Assembly (NCBI GenBank): GCA_039649115.1
Contig: JBBWZQ010000071.1
Span: forward strand, 1-18,406
DNA length: 18,406 bases
Source of the DNA: DATEJJ01 sp039649115
GTDB lineage: Bacteria; Actinomycetota; Actinomycetes; Mycobacteriales; Micromonosporaceae
Direction of reading: 5' to 3'
Part shown: one piece after another, positions 12,143-18,406 of the stretch
Position numbering within the stretch: position 1 is the first letter of the stretch
Layout: every line of letters begins with the position of its first letter
Program-made: the position numbers and the translations under genes
The notes under the pieces: model-generated
What the model was told of the DNA's origin: nothing
Seen by the model: only the letters and a program-made list of their open reading frames with translations
The model's database searches: none

Positions 12143-14239
12143 CAGCGCCAGATCGTCGACGGCCGCGCCCTTGACCAGCGCCAGTACCGCCGCTCCGTAG
12201 AGGCCCAACTTGCGCGGCCCGATACCGGCGATCTCGATCAGCTCCTCCGTGCGGGTCGGCTTGCGCTCGGCGAGCGCGGTCAGCGTGGCGTCGGTGAACA
12301 CCACGTAGGCGGGTACCTTCTGCGCACCGGCCACCCGTACCCGCCAGTCCTGGAGCCGCGCGAGCAGTTCTTCGTCGATGTCGGAGGGGCAGTCGGCACA
12401 CCGGCCGAGCTTGCGTTCCGGTCCGGACAGCAGGGCCGTGCCGCATATCCGACAGGAGATGCTCACGGTGCGCCGCCGCTCCTTGGCGCCCTGCTGCTGG
12501 CGTGGTGCCTGCGCCCCCTGCTGTGCCGTGGGCAGGAAGCGGCTGGGGCGCCGTGCGCGCCCGCCCGGCGCCCGGGCGGACGCGTGCGACAACCAGAGCC
12601 ACTGGCGCGCCCGGGTGATGCCGACGTAGAGCAGGCGGCGCTCCTCCTCCAGCTCCTCCGGCGTGCGCGCGTACGAGCTGGGCAGCGTGCCCTCGACGAG
12701 CCCGACCAGGAACACCGCGTCCCACTCCAGGCCCTTGGCGGAGTGCAGCGAGGCGACCGTGACGCCGTCGACCGTCGGCGCGTGCTGTGCCGCGGCCCGC
12801 CGGGCCAGCTCCGCGTTGAAGTCCGCCAACGACGGGGGTCCGGCCCCGCCGGTCGCCGCGAACTCTTCGGCCAGGCCGACCAGCGCGGCCAGCGCCTCCC
12901 ACCGTTCCCGGGCGGCGCCGCCGGAGGGTGGCCGGTCGGCGCGCCAGCCGACCGAGTCGAGCGCGGCCGCCACCGCCTCGGCCAGCGGTGTCTGCGCCGG
13001 GATGGAGCGGACCGCCGCGCGCAGCGCCACCATCGCCTGCCGCACCTCGGACCGCTCGAAGAACCGCTCCGCACCCTGTACCACATAGGGCACACCCGCC
13101 TCGGCCAGCGCCTCCTCGTAGGCCTCCGACTGGGCGTTGGCGCGGAACAGCACCGCGATCTCGCGGGCCGGTGTGCCGGCCGCGACCAGGTCGGCGCAGC
13201 GCCGGGCGACGGCCGCCGCCTCGGCCGGCTCATCGGGGAACATCCGGATGTCCGGTTCCGGACCCGGCGACCGCTGCCCCACCAGCTCCAGGCGCAGCCG
13301 GGCCTCCGCACCCCGGGCCTGCCTGATGATCGCGTTGGCCAACCCCACCACCTGAGGCGTCGACCGGTAGTCGCGCACCAGCCGCACCACGACCGCGTCG
13401 CGGTATCGCCGGGGAAAGTCGAGCAGGTAACCGGAGGAGGCGCCGGTGAACGAGTAGATCGTCTGGCTGGCGTCGCCCACCACGGTCAGGTCGCGCCGGG
13501 CACCCAGCCACGCCTCCAGCAGCCGCTGCTGCAACGGGTTGACGTCCTGGTACTCGTCGACCACGAAGTGCCGGTACTGGGCGCGGACCTGCTCCGCCAC
13601 GTCGGGGTGCTCCTCCACGGCCCAGACCGCCGCGCGCAGCATGTCCTCGAAGTCGTATACCCCCCGATCCCGCTTGACCTCCTCGTACGCGGCGAAGACC
13701 TCGGCCACCTTGGCCGGCTCGTACGGCGTGTCCCGGGCCGCCTTGGTCGCCGCCACGAGATATTCGGAAGGTTCGACCAGCGCCGACTTGGCCCACTCGA
13801 TCTCGCCGGCCAGGTCGCGCGCGCCGGTGCGGTCGACGCGCAGGCCGGAGCGGCCGGCGGCGAGCGTGACGAGCTGCGCCTTGCTCTCCATCAACTGCGG
13901 CATGTCGCGCCCGTGCAGCAGGCGCGCCGCGAAATAGCGCACCTGGCGCAGCGCGGCGGCGTGGAACGTCCTCGCCTGCACGCCGGGCACGCCCAGCCGG
14001 ACCAGCCGGGCCCGCATCTCGGCGGCGGCGCGGGCGGTGAAGGTCACCGCGAGCACGTGCCGCGCGGCGATCTCGCCCGCGAGCGACCGGTACGCGACGC
14101 GGTGCGTGATCGCCCGGGTCTTGCCCGTGCCGGCACCGGCAACGATGCAGACCGGACCGGCCGGGGCGGTCACCGCCGCCCGCTGCTCCTCGTCGAGCCC
14201 GGCCAGTATCCTCCCGCCGGGCGTTGCGTCTCCCCCCAC
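12104..14239 (-). CDS. uvrD2: UvrD2-type superfamily 1 DNA helicase
   Basis: The 711-residue protein is a UvrD/Rep helicase. Walker A AGAGTGKT is at 34-41, FTARAAAEM at 67-75, the Walker B DEYQD at 228-232, and GDASQTIYSFTGA at 255-267. Later it has the 2B-region VTVASLHSAKGLEWD and LLYVGITRAR. The C-terminus carries four cysteines (596, 599, 614, 617; CRICG and CADC) and then an HRDC domain (about 621-695). This tetracysteine plus HRDC tail is the hallmark of actinobacterial UvrD2, in which it is known to matter for helicase coupling. The enzyme unwinds 3'-tailed duplexes in DNA repair and replication, and is essential in mycobacteria. Start: GTG 14239, 28 bases after the MFS gene, so it may be read through from the arsR-MFS promoter. 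A mycoredoxin gene, its neighbour in mycobacteria, is missing here. Confidence 0.95.
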   Translation of the reverse strand: MGGDATPGGRILAGLDEEQRAAVTAPAGPVCIVAGAGTGKTRAITHRVAYRSLAGEIAARHVLAVTFTARAAAEMRARLVRLGVPGVQARTFHAAALRQVRYFAARLLHGRDMPQLMESKAQLVTLAAGRSGLRVDRTGARDLAGEIEWAKSALVEPSEYLVAATKAARDTPYEPAKVAEVFAAYEEVKRDRGVYDFEDMLRAAVWAVEEHPDVAEQVRAQYRHFVVDEYQDVNPLQQRLLEAWLGARRDLTVVGDASQTIYSFTGASSGYLLDFPRRYRDAVVVRLVRDYRSTPQVVGLANAIIRQARGAEARLRLELVGQRSPGPEPDIRMFPDEPAEAAAVARRCADLVAAGTPAREIAVLFRANAQSEAYEEALAEAGVPYVVQGAERFFERSEVRQAMVALRAAVRSIPAQTPLAEAVAAALDSVGWRADRPPSGGAARERWEALAALVGLAEEFAATGGAGPPSLADFNAELARRAAAQHAPTVDGVTVASLHSAKGLEWDAVFLVGLVEGTLPSSYARTPEELEEERRLLYVGITRARQWLWLSHASARAPGGRARRPSRFLPTAQQGAQAPRQQQGAKERRRTVSISCRICGTALLSGPERKLGRCADCPSDIDEELLARLQDWRVRVAGAQKVPAYVVFTDATLTALAERKPTRTEELIEIAGIGPRKLGLYGAAVLALVKGAAVDDLALAPAGEKISTTES

Positions 14240-14267
14240 GGCTCGATCATCGCAGCCGGGTCCGACG

Positions 14268-15503
14268 TTATGCCGCCCGACTGGCGTCGGTCGAGGTTGC
14301 CATTTCCGGTGCGGCCGCGCTTTCGAGCTCGGGCCGCGCGGGTGCGGTCAGCCGCCGGGACGGCCACAGGCCGGCGGCCACGGCGAACACCATCACGGCG
14401 ATCCCGGCCAGCAGCAGCCGGTAGTCCACTATGGACACGAGAACCGTGCTGGCGGCGAGCGACAGGGCCTGCGGTGCGTCGACCAGCATGCCGGCCACCG
14501 CCGAGACCCGGCCGACCAGTGGGCCCGGGGTCCGCCGCTGCACCAACGTGTTCAGCGCGACGATCAGCAGCGGCAGGCCGAACCCGGCCAGCGGGACCGC
14601 GATGAAGGCCAGCACGAGCGAGGGCCGCGTCATCAGCGACACGCCCACGGCCAGTGCCAGCAGGCCGAGGGCGAGCGCGGCGAGTTCTCCGGTGCGCCGC
14701 ACGACGGACGCGGCCAGGATGCCGCCCAGCAGGCCGCCGACCGACTGTACCGTCACGATCACGGCGAGGAACGTGGGCGGCCGGTGCAGGCCCTGGTCCA
14801 CGTACGCGAAGCTGGTCGTCTCGGTCGCACCCAGCGCGAGCGTGGCCAGCCCGATCGCCAGCACCCCCCGGCGCAGCGCGGCATCCCCGAGCACGTGCCG
14901 GCCGCCCTGTGCCACCTCCGCGAGCCAGTGCCGCTGCGCCGGTACCGGCCGCCGTTCGCGCAGCCCCAGCCCGGCCGCGGCCAGCGCGGCCAGTACGAAC
15001 GAGGCGATGTCGAGCGCGACCATCGGTGCCGGCCCGAACGCGGTGAACAGGCCGGCGCCGATCAGCGGGCCGACCAGGCGCAGCCCCTGCCGCACGGTGG
15101 CGAGCAGCCCGTTCGCGCCGACCAGCGCGGTCTCCGGCAGCAGCTCCTTGAGCAGCCCGTTCAGGGCGGCGTCGAGCACGATGAACGAGACGCCGTACAG
15201 CACGCAGACGGCGAGCAGCAGCCAGACGTCACCCCGGTCGTGCACCAGGAACAGCGGGCACAGTGCGGCGGCCGAGGCGAGGTTGCCGGCGATCAGGAAG
15301 CGGCGCCGGCGGAACCGGTCCACCACCCAGCCCAGTACCGGCGCCAGCAGCGCGGGCGCCACGACAGCCAGCATCGCCAGGCCCGCGAGACTGGTCGATC
15401 CGGTCAGTGACTTGGTCCAGATGCCGAGCGCGAGCAGCAGCACGGAGTCGCCGAACATGCTCGCGGTCAGGCCGGCGCACAGCAGCCGGTAGTCCCGCTT
15501 CAT
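14268..15503 (-). CDS. MFS efflux transporter
   Basis: The 411-residue protein is highly hydrophobic, with about 11-12 membrane segments in two halves and a central loop near 190-205 (LRERRPVPAQRHW). The cytoplasmic loop after the second segment carries the MFS motif A form GWVVDRFRRRR (58-68). It resembles the macrolide/enterobactin-type exporters of the MFS_3 kind, which use the proton gradient to expel drugs or siderophores, but the substrate cannot be read from sequence. The short C-terminal tail is Ala/Glu/Ser-rich. Its ATG overlaps the stop of the upstream ArsR regulator gene as ATGA, so the pair is translationally coupled and the regulator most likely controls it. The pair is absent at this place in the mycobacterial arrangement, suggesting a lineage-specific insertion. 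Confidence 0.92.
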   Translation of the reverse strand: MKRDYRLLCAGLTASMFGDSVLLLALGIWTKSLTGSTSLAGLAMLAVVAPALLAPVLGWVVDRFRRRRFLIAGNLASAAALCPLFLVHDRGDVWLLLAVCVLYGVSFIVLDAALNGLLKELLPETALVGANGLLATVRQGLRLVGPLIGAGLFTAFGPAPMVALDIASFVLAALAAAGLGLRERRPVPAQRHWLAEVAQGGRHVLGDAALRRGVLAIGLATLALGATETTSFAYVDQGLHRPPTFLAVIVTVQSVGGLLGGILAASVVRRTGELAALALGLLALAVGVSLMTRPSLVLAFIAVPLAGFGLPLLIVALNTLVQRRTPGPLVGRVSAVAGMLVDAPQALSLAASTVLVSIVDYRLLLAGIAVMVFAVAAGLWPSRRLTAPARPELESAAAPEMATSTDASRAA

Positions 15504-16126
15504 CCCGCGCTCCCCCGGTTCGGGTCACGACTCCCCTGGGTCGGGTCGCGGCTGGGGAAGCCCCAGGCCACGAGGCGTATCGGTCGCGCGTCCGGGGGGC
15601 GGGTGGCCGGATCGCCGAGGCGCTCGGGATGGGCCACGACCGCGGCATTGATCACCTCGGCCAGCTCGGCCAGCTCCGCCGCGGTCAGGAACGCCACGTT
15701 CTGGGTGAGGAACGCGCCCTGCCGCCAGGTCTCCGGCTCGCCCCGCCGGCGGGTCAGCCAGTCGCGCTGCGCGGCATACTCCAGGTCGACGACCAACTCG
15801 GCGGCCGCGTCCTCGGCGAGGGCCAGTGCCGAGGCTGCCGGCTCGGCGCGCTCACCCCAGCGGTGCCCGCGGGGCACGATCTTCCAGGGCCGCTGCCGGC
15901 CGCGCCCGCCACCGGCTTCCACGATGTACCCGTACCGGGCGAGCTGGCGCAGGTGCCACGAGCAGTTCGCCGGGCTCTCGTCGACCCATTCGGCCAGCTG
16001 GGTGGCGGTCGCCTGGCCCCGGATGGCGAGCGCCTCCAGGATCCGCAGGCGTACCGGATGGGCCAGCGCGCGGAGTTCCGCGGGGTCCCGCAGCTCCCGG
16101 CTGGGGTACTTGGTCTCGTCGGGCAC
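15500..16126 (-). CDS. ArsR-family (HTH_20) transcriptional regulator
   Basis: From GTG 16126 the product is 208 residues. The N-terminal winged helix-turn-helix (about 14-78) starts LRALAHPVRLRILEAL and has the recognition-helix segment ESPANCSWHLRQLARYGYI, typical of ArsR regulators. A helical C-terminal region (about 95-180) probably binds an effector or forms the dimer; no metal-binding CxC motif is seen, so a metal sensor is unlikely. Start: GTG 16126 lies exactly 7 bases after TACGCT and has no Shine-Dalgarno sequence, which suggests a leaderless mRNA. Frames extending to 16234 would run through the promoter. Tandem palindromes lie between the -35 and -10 boxes, so the gene is probably autorepressed. 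Its stop overlaps the MFS start (ATGA), and efflux control is the likely job. Confidence 0.92.
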   Translation of the reverse strand: MPDETKYPSRELRDPAELRALAHPVRLRILEALAIRGQATATQLAEWVDESPANCSWHLRQLARYGYIVEAGGGRGRQRPWKIVPRGHRWGERAEPAASALALAEDAAAELVVDLEYAAQRDWLTRRRGEPETWRQGAFLTQNVAFLTAAELAELAEVINAAVVAHPERLGDPATRPPDARPIRLVAWGFPSRDPTQGSRDPNRGSAG

Positions 16127-16133
16127 GCATGGA

Positions 16134-16166
16134 AGCGTACCTTTCGAAAGAGCTCTTTGGAAAGAG
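16134..16166 (-). promoter_or_regulatory. arsR promoter overlapping tandem palindromic operators
   Basis: The minus-strand boxes are TTTCCA (16163-16158, -35) and TACGCT (16139-16134, -10), 18 bases apart, with the start codon 7 bases further on. Between and over them lie two 12-base direct repeats, CTTTCGAAAGAG (16141-16152) and CTTTGGAAAGAG (16155-16166), repeating every 14 bases. Each holds a palindromic core (CTTTCGAAAG perfect, CTTTGGAAAG nearly so), and AAAGAGCTCTTT forms a third palindrome across the junction. A dimeric repressor bound here would cover the promoter. Confidence 0.7.
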
Positions 16167-16233
16167 TTGTTTCGGCGGCCGTGCCCACATCGTTGTTGCG
16201 TCGCCGCACCCCGAACCCGGAACATGTTTGTCA

Positions 16234-16467
16234 ATGCGCTACCTGGTGGTCCGCACCGACGTTCGTCGACTCGCCACGGGCGAGCTGGCAGAGGCGCTGC
16301 GCCGCGGGCACCACGTGCGCGACGAGCTGATCAGCCCGGAGATCCGGCGACAGACGGTGACGGCCGACGACCGCGAGGCGGCCCTGCACCTCGCCCGGGC
16401 CCTGGCCTCCCACGGCAGCGTGCGCAACGGCCGGCAGCGCGTCAAGGTGCTCAAGATGGACTTCTGA
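16234..16467 (+). CDS. Small 77-residue protein of unknown function
   Basis: ATG 16234 opens a 77-codon gene (MRYLVVRTDVRRLATGELAE to VKVLKMDF) with strongly GC-rich third codon positions, as in the neighbouring genes, and a mixed, soluble, charged composition with two likely helices. No known domain, signal peptide or cysteine motif is seen. The start is uncertain because no Shine-Dalgarno sequence lies before ATG 16234; CATGTT (about 16224) could be a -10 box for a leaderless mRNA. It is divergent from the ArsR gene, with the operator region between them, so it may share regulation. It converges on nudC with only 12 bases between the stops and no terminator seen. Confidence 0.62.
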   Translation: MRYLVVRTDVRRLATGELAEALRRGHHVRDELISPEIRRQTVTADDREAALHLARALASHGSVRNGRQRVKVLKMDF

Positions 16468-16479
16468 TCGGGGTAGCGG

Positions 16480-17415
16480 TCAGGGGCGACCGGCGAGCCA
16501 CTCCGTGATCAGGAACAGCGCGATCGACGCCGCCATCGGCAGCCCGAAGTCGTCCCGCTCACCGTCGATCACCGCGCGGATCTCGGTGCGGATGAACCAG
16601 CGGGCCGAGGAGATCTCCGTCTCGTCCACCTGTACCGGCTGCGCGGGATCGGCGAGCGCGGTGAAGCCGAGCATCAGCGAGCCCGGGTACGGCCAGGCCT
16701 GGCTGCCGAGGTAGTGCAGCTGGGAGACGCGTACCCCCACCTCCTCGGCGACCTCGCGCACCACCGCCGCCTCGGCCGACTCGCCCGCCTCCACGAACCC
16801 CGCGAGGCAGGAGTACCGGCGGGTCCAGCCGGGCCGGGTCCAGGCCGCGTTGTGCCCGAGCAGGCACCGTCCCGCGTCACCGGGTGTCCCGTCGTGCACC
16901 AGGACGATCACCGCGGGGTCGGTGCGGGGCCAGATGGTCAGGCCGGCGTCTCCGGTGCGCGCCCAGCCGGCCTCGGCCGCGACCGTGGGCCGCCCGTCGA
17001 CCGGCGAGTACCGGTGCCGCGCGTGCCAGTTCGCCAGCGCGATCGCCGTGGTGAGCAGCCCGCCCTCCAGGTCGGTGAGCAGGTGCCCGACGTCCCGGAT
17101 GGTCACCTCGCGGGTACCGGGCAGGTCCGGGAGCGCCGCGATCACCGCGAAGTACGGGGTACCGGTCTCGTCCTCGCCGAGGAACAGCCGCTCCCCCTCG
17201 GGCGCCTCGGGCGCCTCGGCCGGATCCACCATCAGCAGGTGCTCGTCGCGCAACAGCGCGTGCACGGACTGGCGCCGCCCACCCTCGCCGCTGTCCACGA
17301 CGAGTACCTTCGCCCGCTTCCACGCCTCGGCGAGCCACCCGGTGTCGGTGCGGCGGTGGGCCATCCGGCGCAGTCCGCCCGACCGCGCCAGGGGTGGCAG
17401 CCGCCCGTCGGTCAC
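16480..17415 (-). CDS. nudC: NudC-type NADH pyrophosphatase (Nudix hydrolase), zinc ribbon degenerate
   Basis: The 311-residue protein matches NudC, which splits NAD(H) to NMN(H) and AMP and, in other bacteria, removes NAD caps from RNA. The N-terminal domain (about 1-125) leads into WHARHRY (130-136), then WPRTDPAVI (162-170), then the Nudix box (206-228: Gly206, Glu212, Arg220, Glu221, Glu224, Glu225, Gly227). The family signature SQPWPFPxS appears as SQAWPYPGS (238-246). The zinc ribbon expected between WHARH and the PRTDP segment has lost all four cysteines (136-157 read YSPVDG and WARTGDAG). Start: GTG 17415, overlapping the M16 peptidase stop as GTGA. Catalytic glutamates are intact, so activity is likely, but zinc binding is lost and the specificity motif has drifted. 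Confidence 0.93.
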   Translation of the reverse strand: MTDGRLPPLARSGGLRRMAHRRTDTGWLAEAWKRAKVLVVDSGEGGRRQSVHALLRDEHLLMVDPAEAPEAPEGERLFLGEDETGTPYFAVIAALPDLPGTREVTIRDVGHLLTDLEGGLLTTAIALANWHARHRYSPVDGRPTVAAEAGWARTGDAGLTIWPRTDPAVIVLVHDGTPGDAGRCLLGHNAAWTRPGWTRRYSCLAGFVEAGESAEAAVVREVAEEVGVRVSQLHYLGSQAWPYPGSLMLGFTALADPAQPVQVDETEISSARWFIRTEIRAVIDGERDDFGLPMAASIALFLITEWLAGRP

Positions 17416-18406
17416 TCGCTGGCGCTCCGGTCCACTTCGGTGAGTGCCCGCAGCGGTGCCTCCACGCGTTGCGCGTCGCCGAGGATGACCGTGACGCCGC
17501 GCGCCGGAGCCAGGTAACGGGCGGCGGCCGTGGACACCTCCGCCAACGTGGTCGCGGCCAGCCGCGCCGAGTGCTCGGCGAGGTAGGACAGGCGCAGGCC
17601 GTAGCCGGCGTAGCTGCTGGCCAGCCCGGCCAGGCCCGCCTGCGTCGACATGCCCAGCTGCAGGGTGCCCAGGGCGTACTGGCGCGCCTGCTCCAGCTCC
17701 TGCTCCTCGGGCATGACGGTCGCGATGCGACCCAGCTCGTACCAGGTCTCCAGCAGGGCCGGCGCGGTGACCTCGGTGGCCACCTCGGCGGAGACGACCA
17801 GCGAGCTGCCCGCGATCGAGTGCTCGATCGACGAGTGCGGGCCGTAGGTGTAGCCCTTCTCCTCCCGGATGTTCTCCACCCAGCGGGAGGAGAAGTAGCC
17901 ACCGAAGATCAGGTTGGCCAGCTGCAGGGAGGCGTGGTCGGGGTGGGTGCGCGCGACCGCGGGCAGCGCCAGGCGCAGCGAGGACTGCACCGAGCCTGGC
18001 CGGCTGACCAGGGTCACCGGCCCGGGTACCAGCGGCGGGGCCGGCGGCAGCTCGTACTGTCTGCCGCCACCGTCCCAGCTGGACAGTGCGCTGCTCACCG
18101 TCTCCAGCACGCGATCGGAGTCGAAGTCCCCGACGAGTACCAGCGTCGCGCCGCCCGGGTGCAGGCGCTGCGTGTGCAGCGCGCGCAAAATCTCCGGCTC
18201 GACCGCCTTCACGTCCTCGGGACTCGGCGTCTGCGTCGCGTAGGGGTGGCTGCCGTACATCCGCTTGAGCAGGGCCACGCGCGCCAGGTGCGCCGGCTGG
18301 CTCTGCGCCACCTGGATCTGGTCGACCAGGCGGTCGCGCTCGGTGGCCACCTCGTCGGGCGGGTACGAGGCCCGCTCCACCACGTCGGCCAGGATCTCCA
18401 GCAGGC
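17412..18406 (-). CDS. M16-family peptidase (pitrilysin-like), C-terminal part, N-terminus outside the window
   Basis: The frame runs unbroken from the right edge to the TGA at 17412 and gives the last 331 residues or so. It contains the end of the first M16 half (SHPYATQTPSPEDVKAVEP, LVLVGDFDSDRV) and the inactive-type M16_C half with GGYFSSRWVENIREEKGYTYG near the middle. The Arg and Tyr of that segment are the known substrate-binding pair of this half. The zinc motif HxxEH would lie upstream of the window edge, so it cannot be checked whether this is the catalytic or the non-catalytic partner; actinobacteria often carry two adjacent M16 genes. The stop overlaps the nudC start (GTGA), so nudC is translationally coupled to it. 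Confidence 0.92.
   Translation of the reverse strand, partial: LLEILADVVERASYPPDEVATERDRLVDQIQVAQSQPAHLARVALLKRMYGSHPYATQTPSPEDVKAVEPEILRALHTQRLHPGGATLVLVGDFDSDRVLETVSSALSSWDGGGRQYELPPAPPLVPGPVTLVSRPGSVQSSLRLALPAVARTHPDHASLQLANLIFGGYFSSRWVENIREEKGYTYGPHSSIEHSIAGSSLVVSAEVATEVTAPALLETWYELGRIATVMPEEQELEQARQYALGTLQLGMSTQAGLAGLASSYAGYGLRLSYLAEHSARLAATTLAEVSTAAARYLAPARGVTVILGDAQRVEAPLRALTEVDRSASE

Noticed and set aside
11963..14605. Plus-strand open frame of 880 codons
   Set aside because: It is antisense to uvrD2, which has complete helicase motifs. The product is low-complexity Arg/Gly/Leu.
14037..15410. Plus-strand open frame of 457 codons, Gln/Arg/His-rich
   Set aside because: It is a shadow of the MFS gene, whose minus-strand frame shows proper transmembrane segments.
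15754..16209. Alternate minus-strand frames beginning at ATG near 16130-16209
   Set aside because: They overlap the ArsR gene in other frames, are Arg/Ser/Pro-rich, and lack the helix-turn-helix; the ATG at 16130 is not in the ArsR frame.
1..18406. CRISPR arrays, insertion sequences, rRNA or further tRNA genes
   Set aside because: No regularly spaced direct repeats, transposase motifs, terminal inverted repeats with target duplications, or additional cloverleaf sequences were seen by eye.

Overview
The window is a high-GC, gene-dense stretch of an actinobacterial chromosome, most likely Micromonosporaceae or a close relative. The reasons are the GC-rich codon use, a WhiB7-type regulator with an AT-hook, and a gene order that follows the conserved mycobacterial block Rv3193c-Rv3199c (UPF0182, PDZ/S16 protease, zincin-like DUF2342, Rv3196-like, ABC1 kinase, whiB7, uvrD2, nudC). 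No insertion sequence, CRISPR array, rRNA or phage gene was seen.

Layout. 1-900: remnants of broken genes (a 5'-truncated ArsR-like wing and an unidentified frameshifted fragment), then a perfect 18-bp hairpin. 911-1034: initiator tRNA-fMet on the minus strand with its own promoter. 1035-5064 (minus): PDZ/Lon-like protease followed by a large UPF0182 membrane protein. 5173-6498 (plus): DUF2342 zincin-like protein, divergent from the protease, followed by an alternating inverted-repeat element. 6640-7764 (minus): YgjP-type metallopeptidase and a CofC/DUF2064-like protein, 3 nt apart. 8135-8296 (plus): a 53-aa zinc-ribbon protein (DUF5679) with a strong terminator. 8381-8442: three DnaA-box-like sequences spaced by whole helical turns. 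8485-10904 (plus): an E1/cyclodehydratase-like protein overlapping an ABC1/UbiB-family kinase by ATGA. 10956-11556 (minus): whiB7 and a small downstream ORF. 11557-12103: a long whiB7 leader with promoter, upstream ORFs and a strong attenuator-like hairpin. 12104-16126 (minus): ArsR regulator, MFS transporter and the helicase uvrD2. 16234-16467 (plus): a 77-aa unknown protein. 16480-18406 (minus): an M16 peptidase (N-terminus outside the window) overlapping nudC.

How the genes fit together. The block combines envelope or protein quality control (PDZ/S16, UPF0182, and several metallopeptidase-like proteins), drug and redox stress response (whiB7 with attenuation, ArsR-MFS efflux) and nucleic-acid or cofactor maintenance (uvrD2, nudC). 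Against the mycobacterial order, the arsR-MFS pair and the YgjP/CofC-like pair look like lineage-specific insertions, and no mycoredoxin gene lies beside uvrD2. Three start codons lie exactly 7 nt after a TANNNT box, which suggests leaderless transcripts. The most notable regulatory structures are the whiB7 leader, the helically phased DnaA-box triplet, and the tandem palindromes in the arsR promoter.
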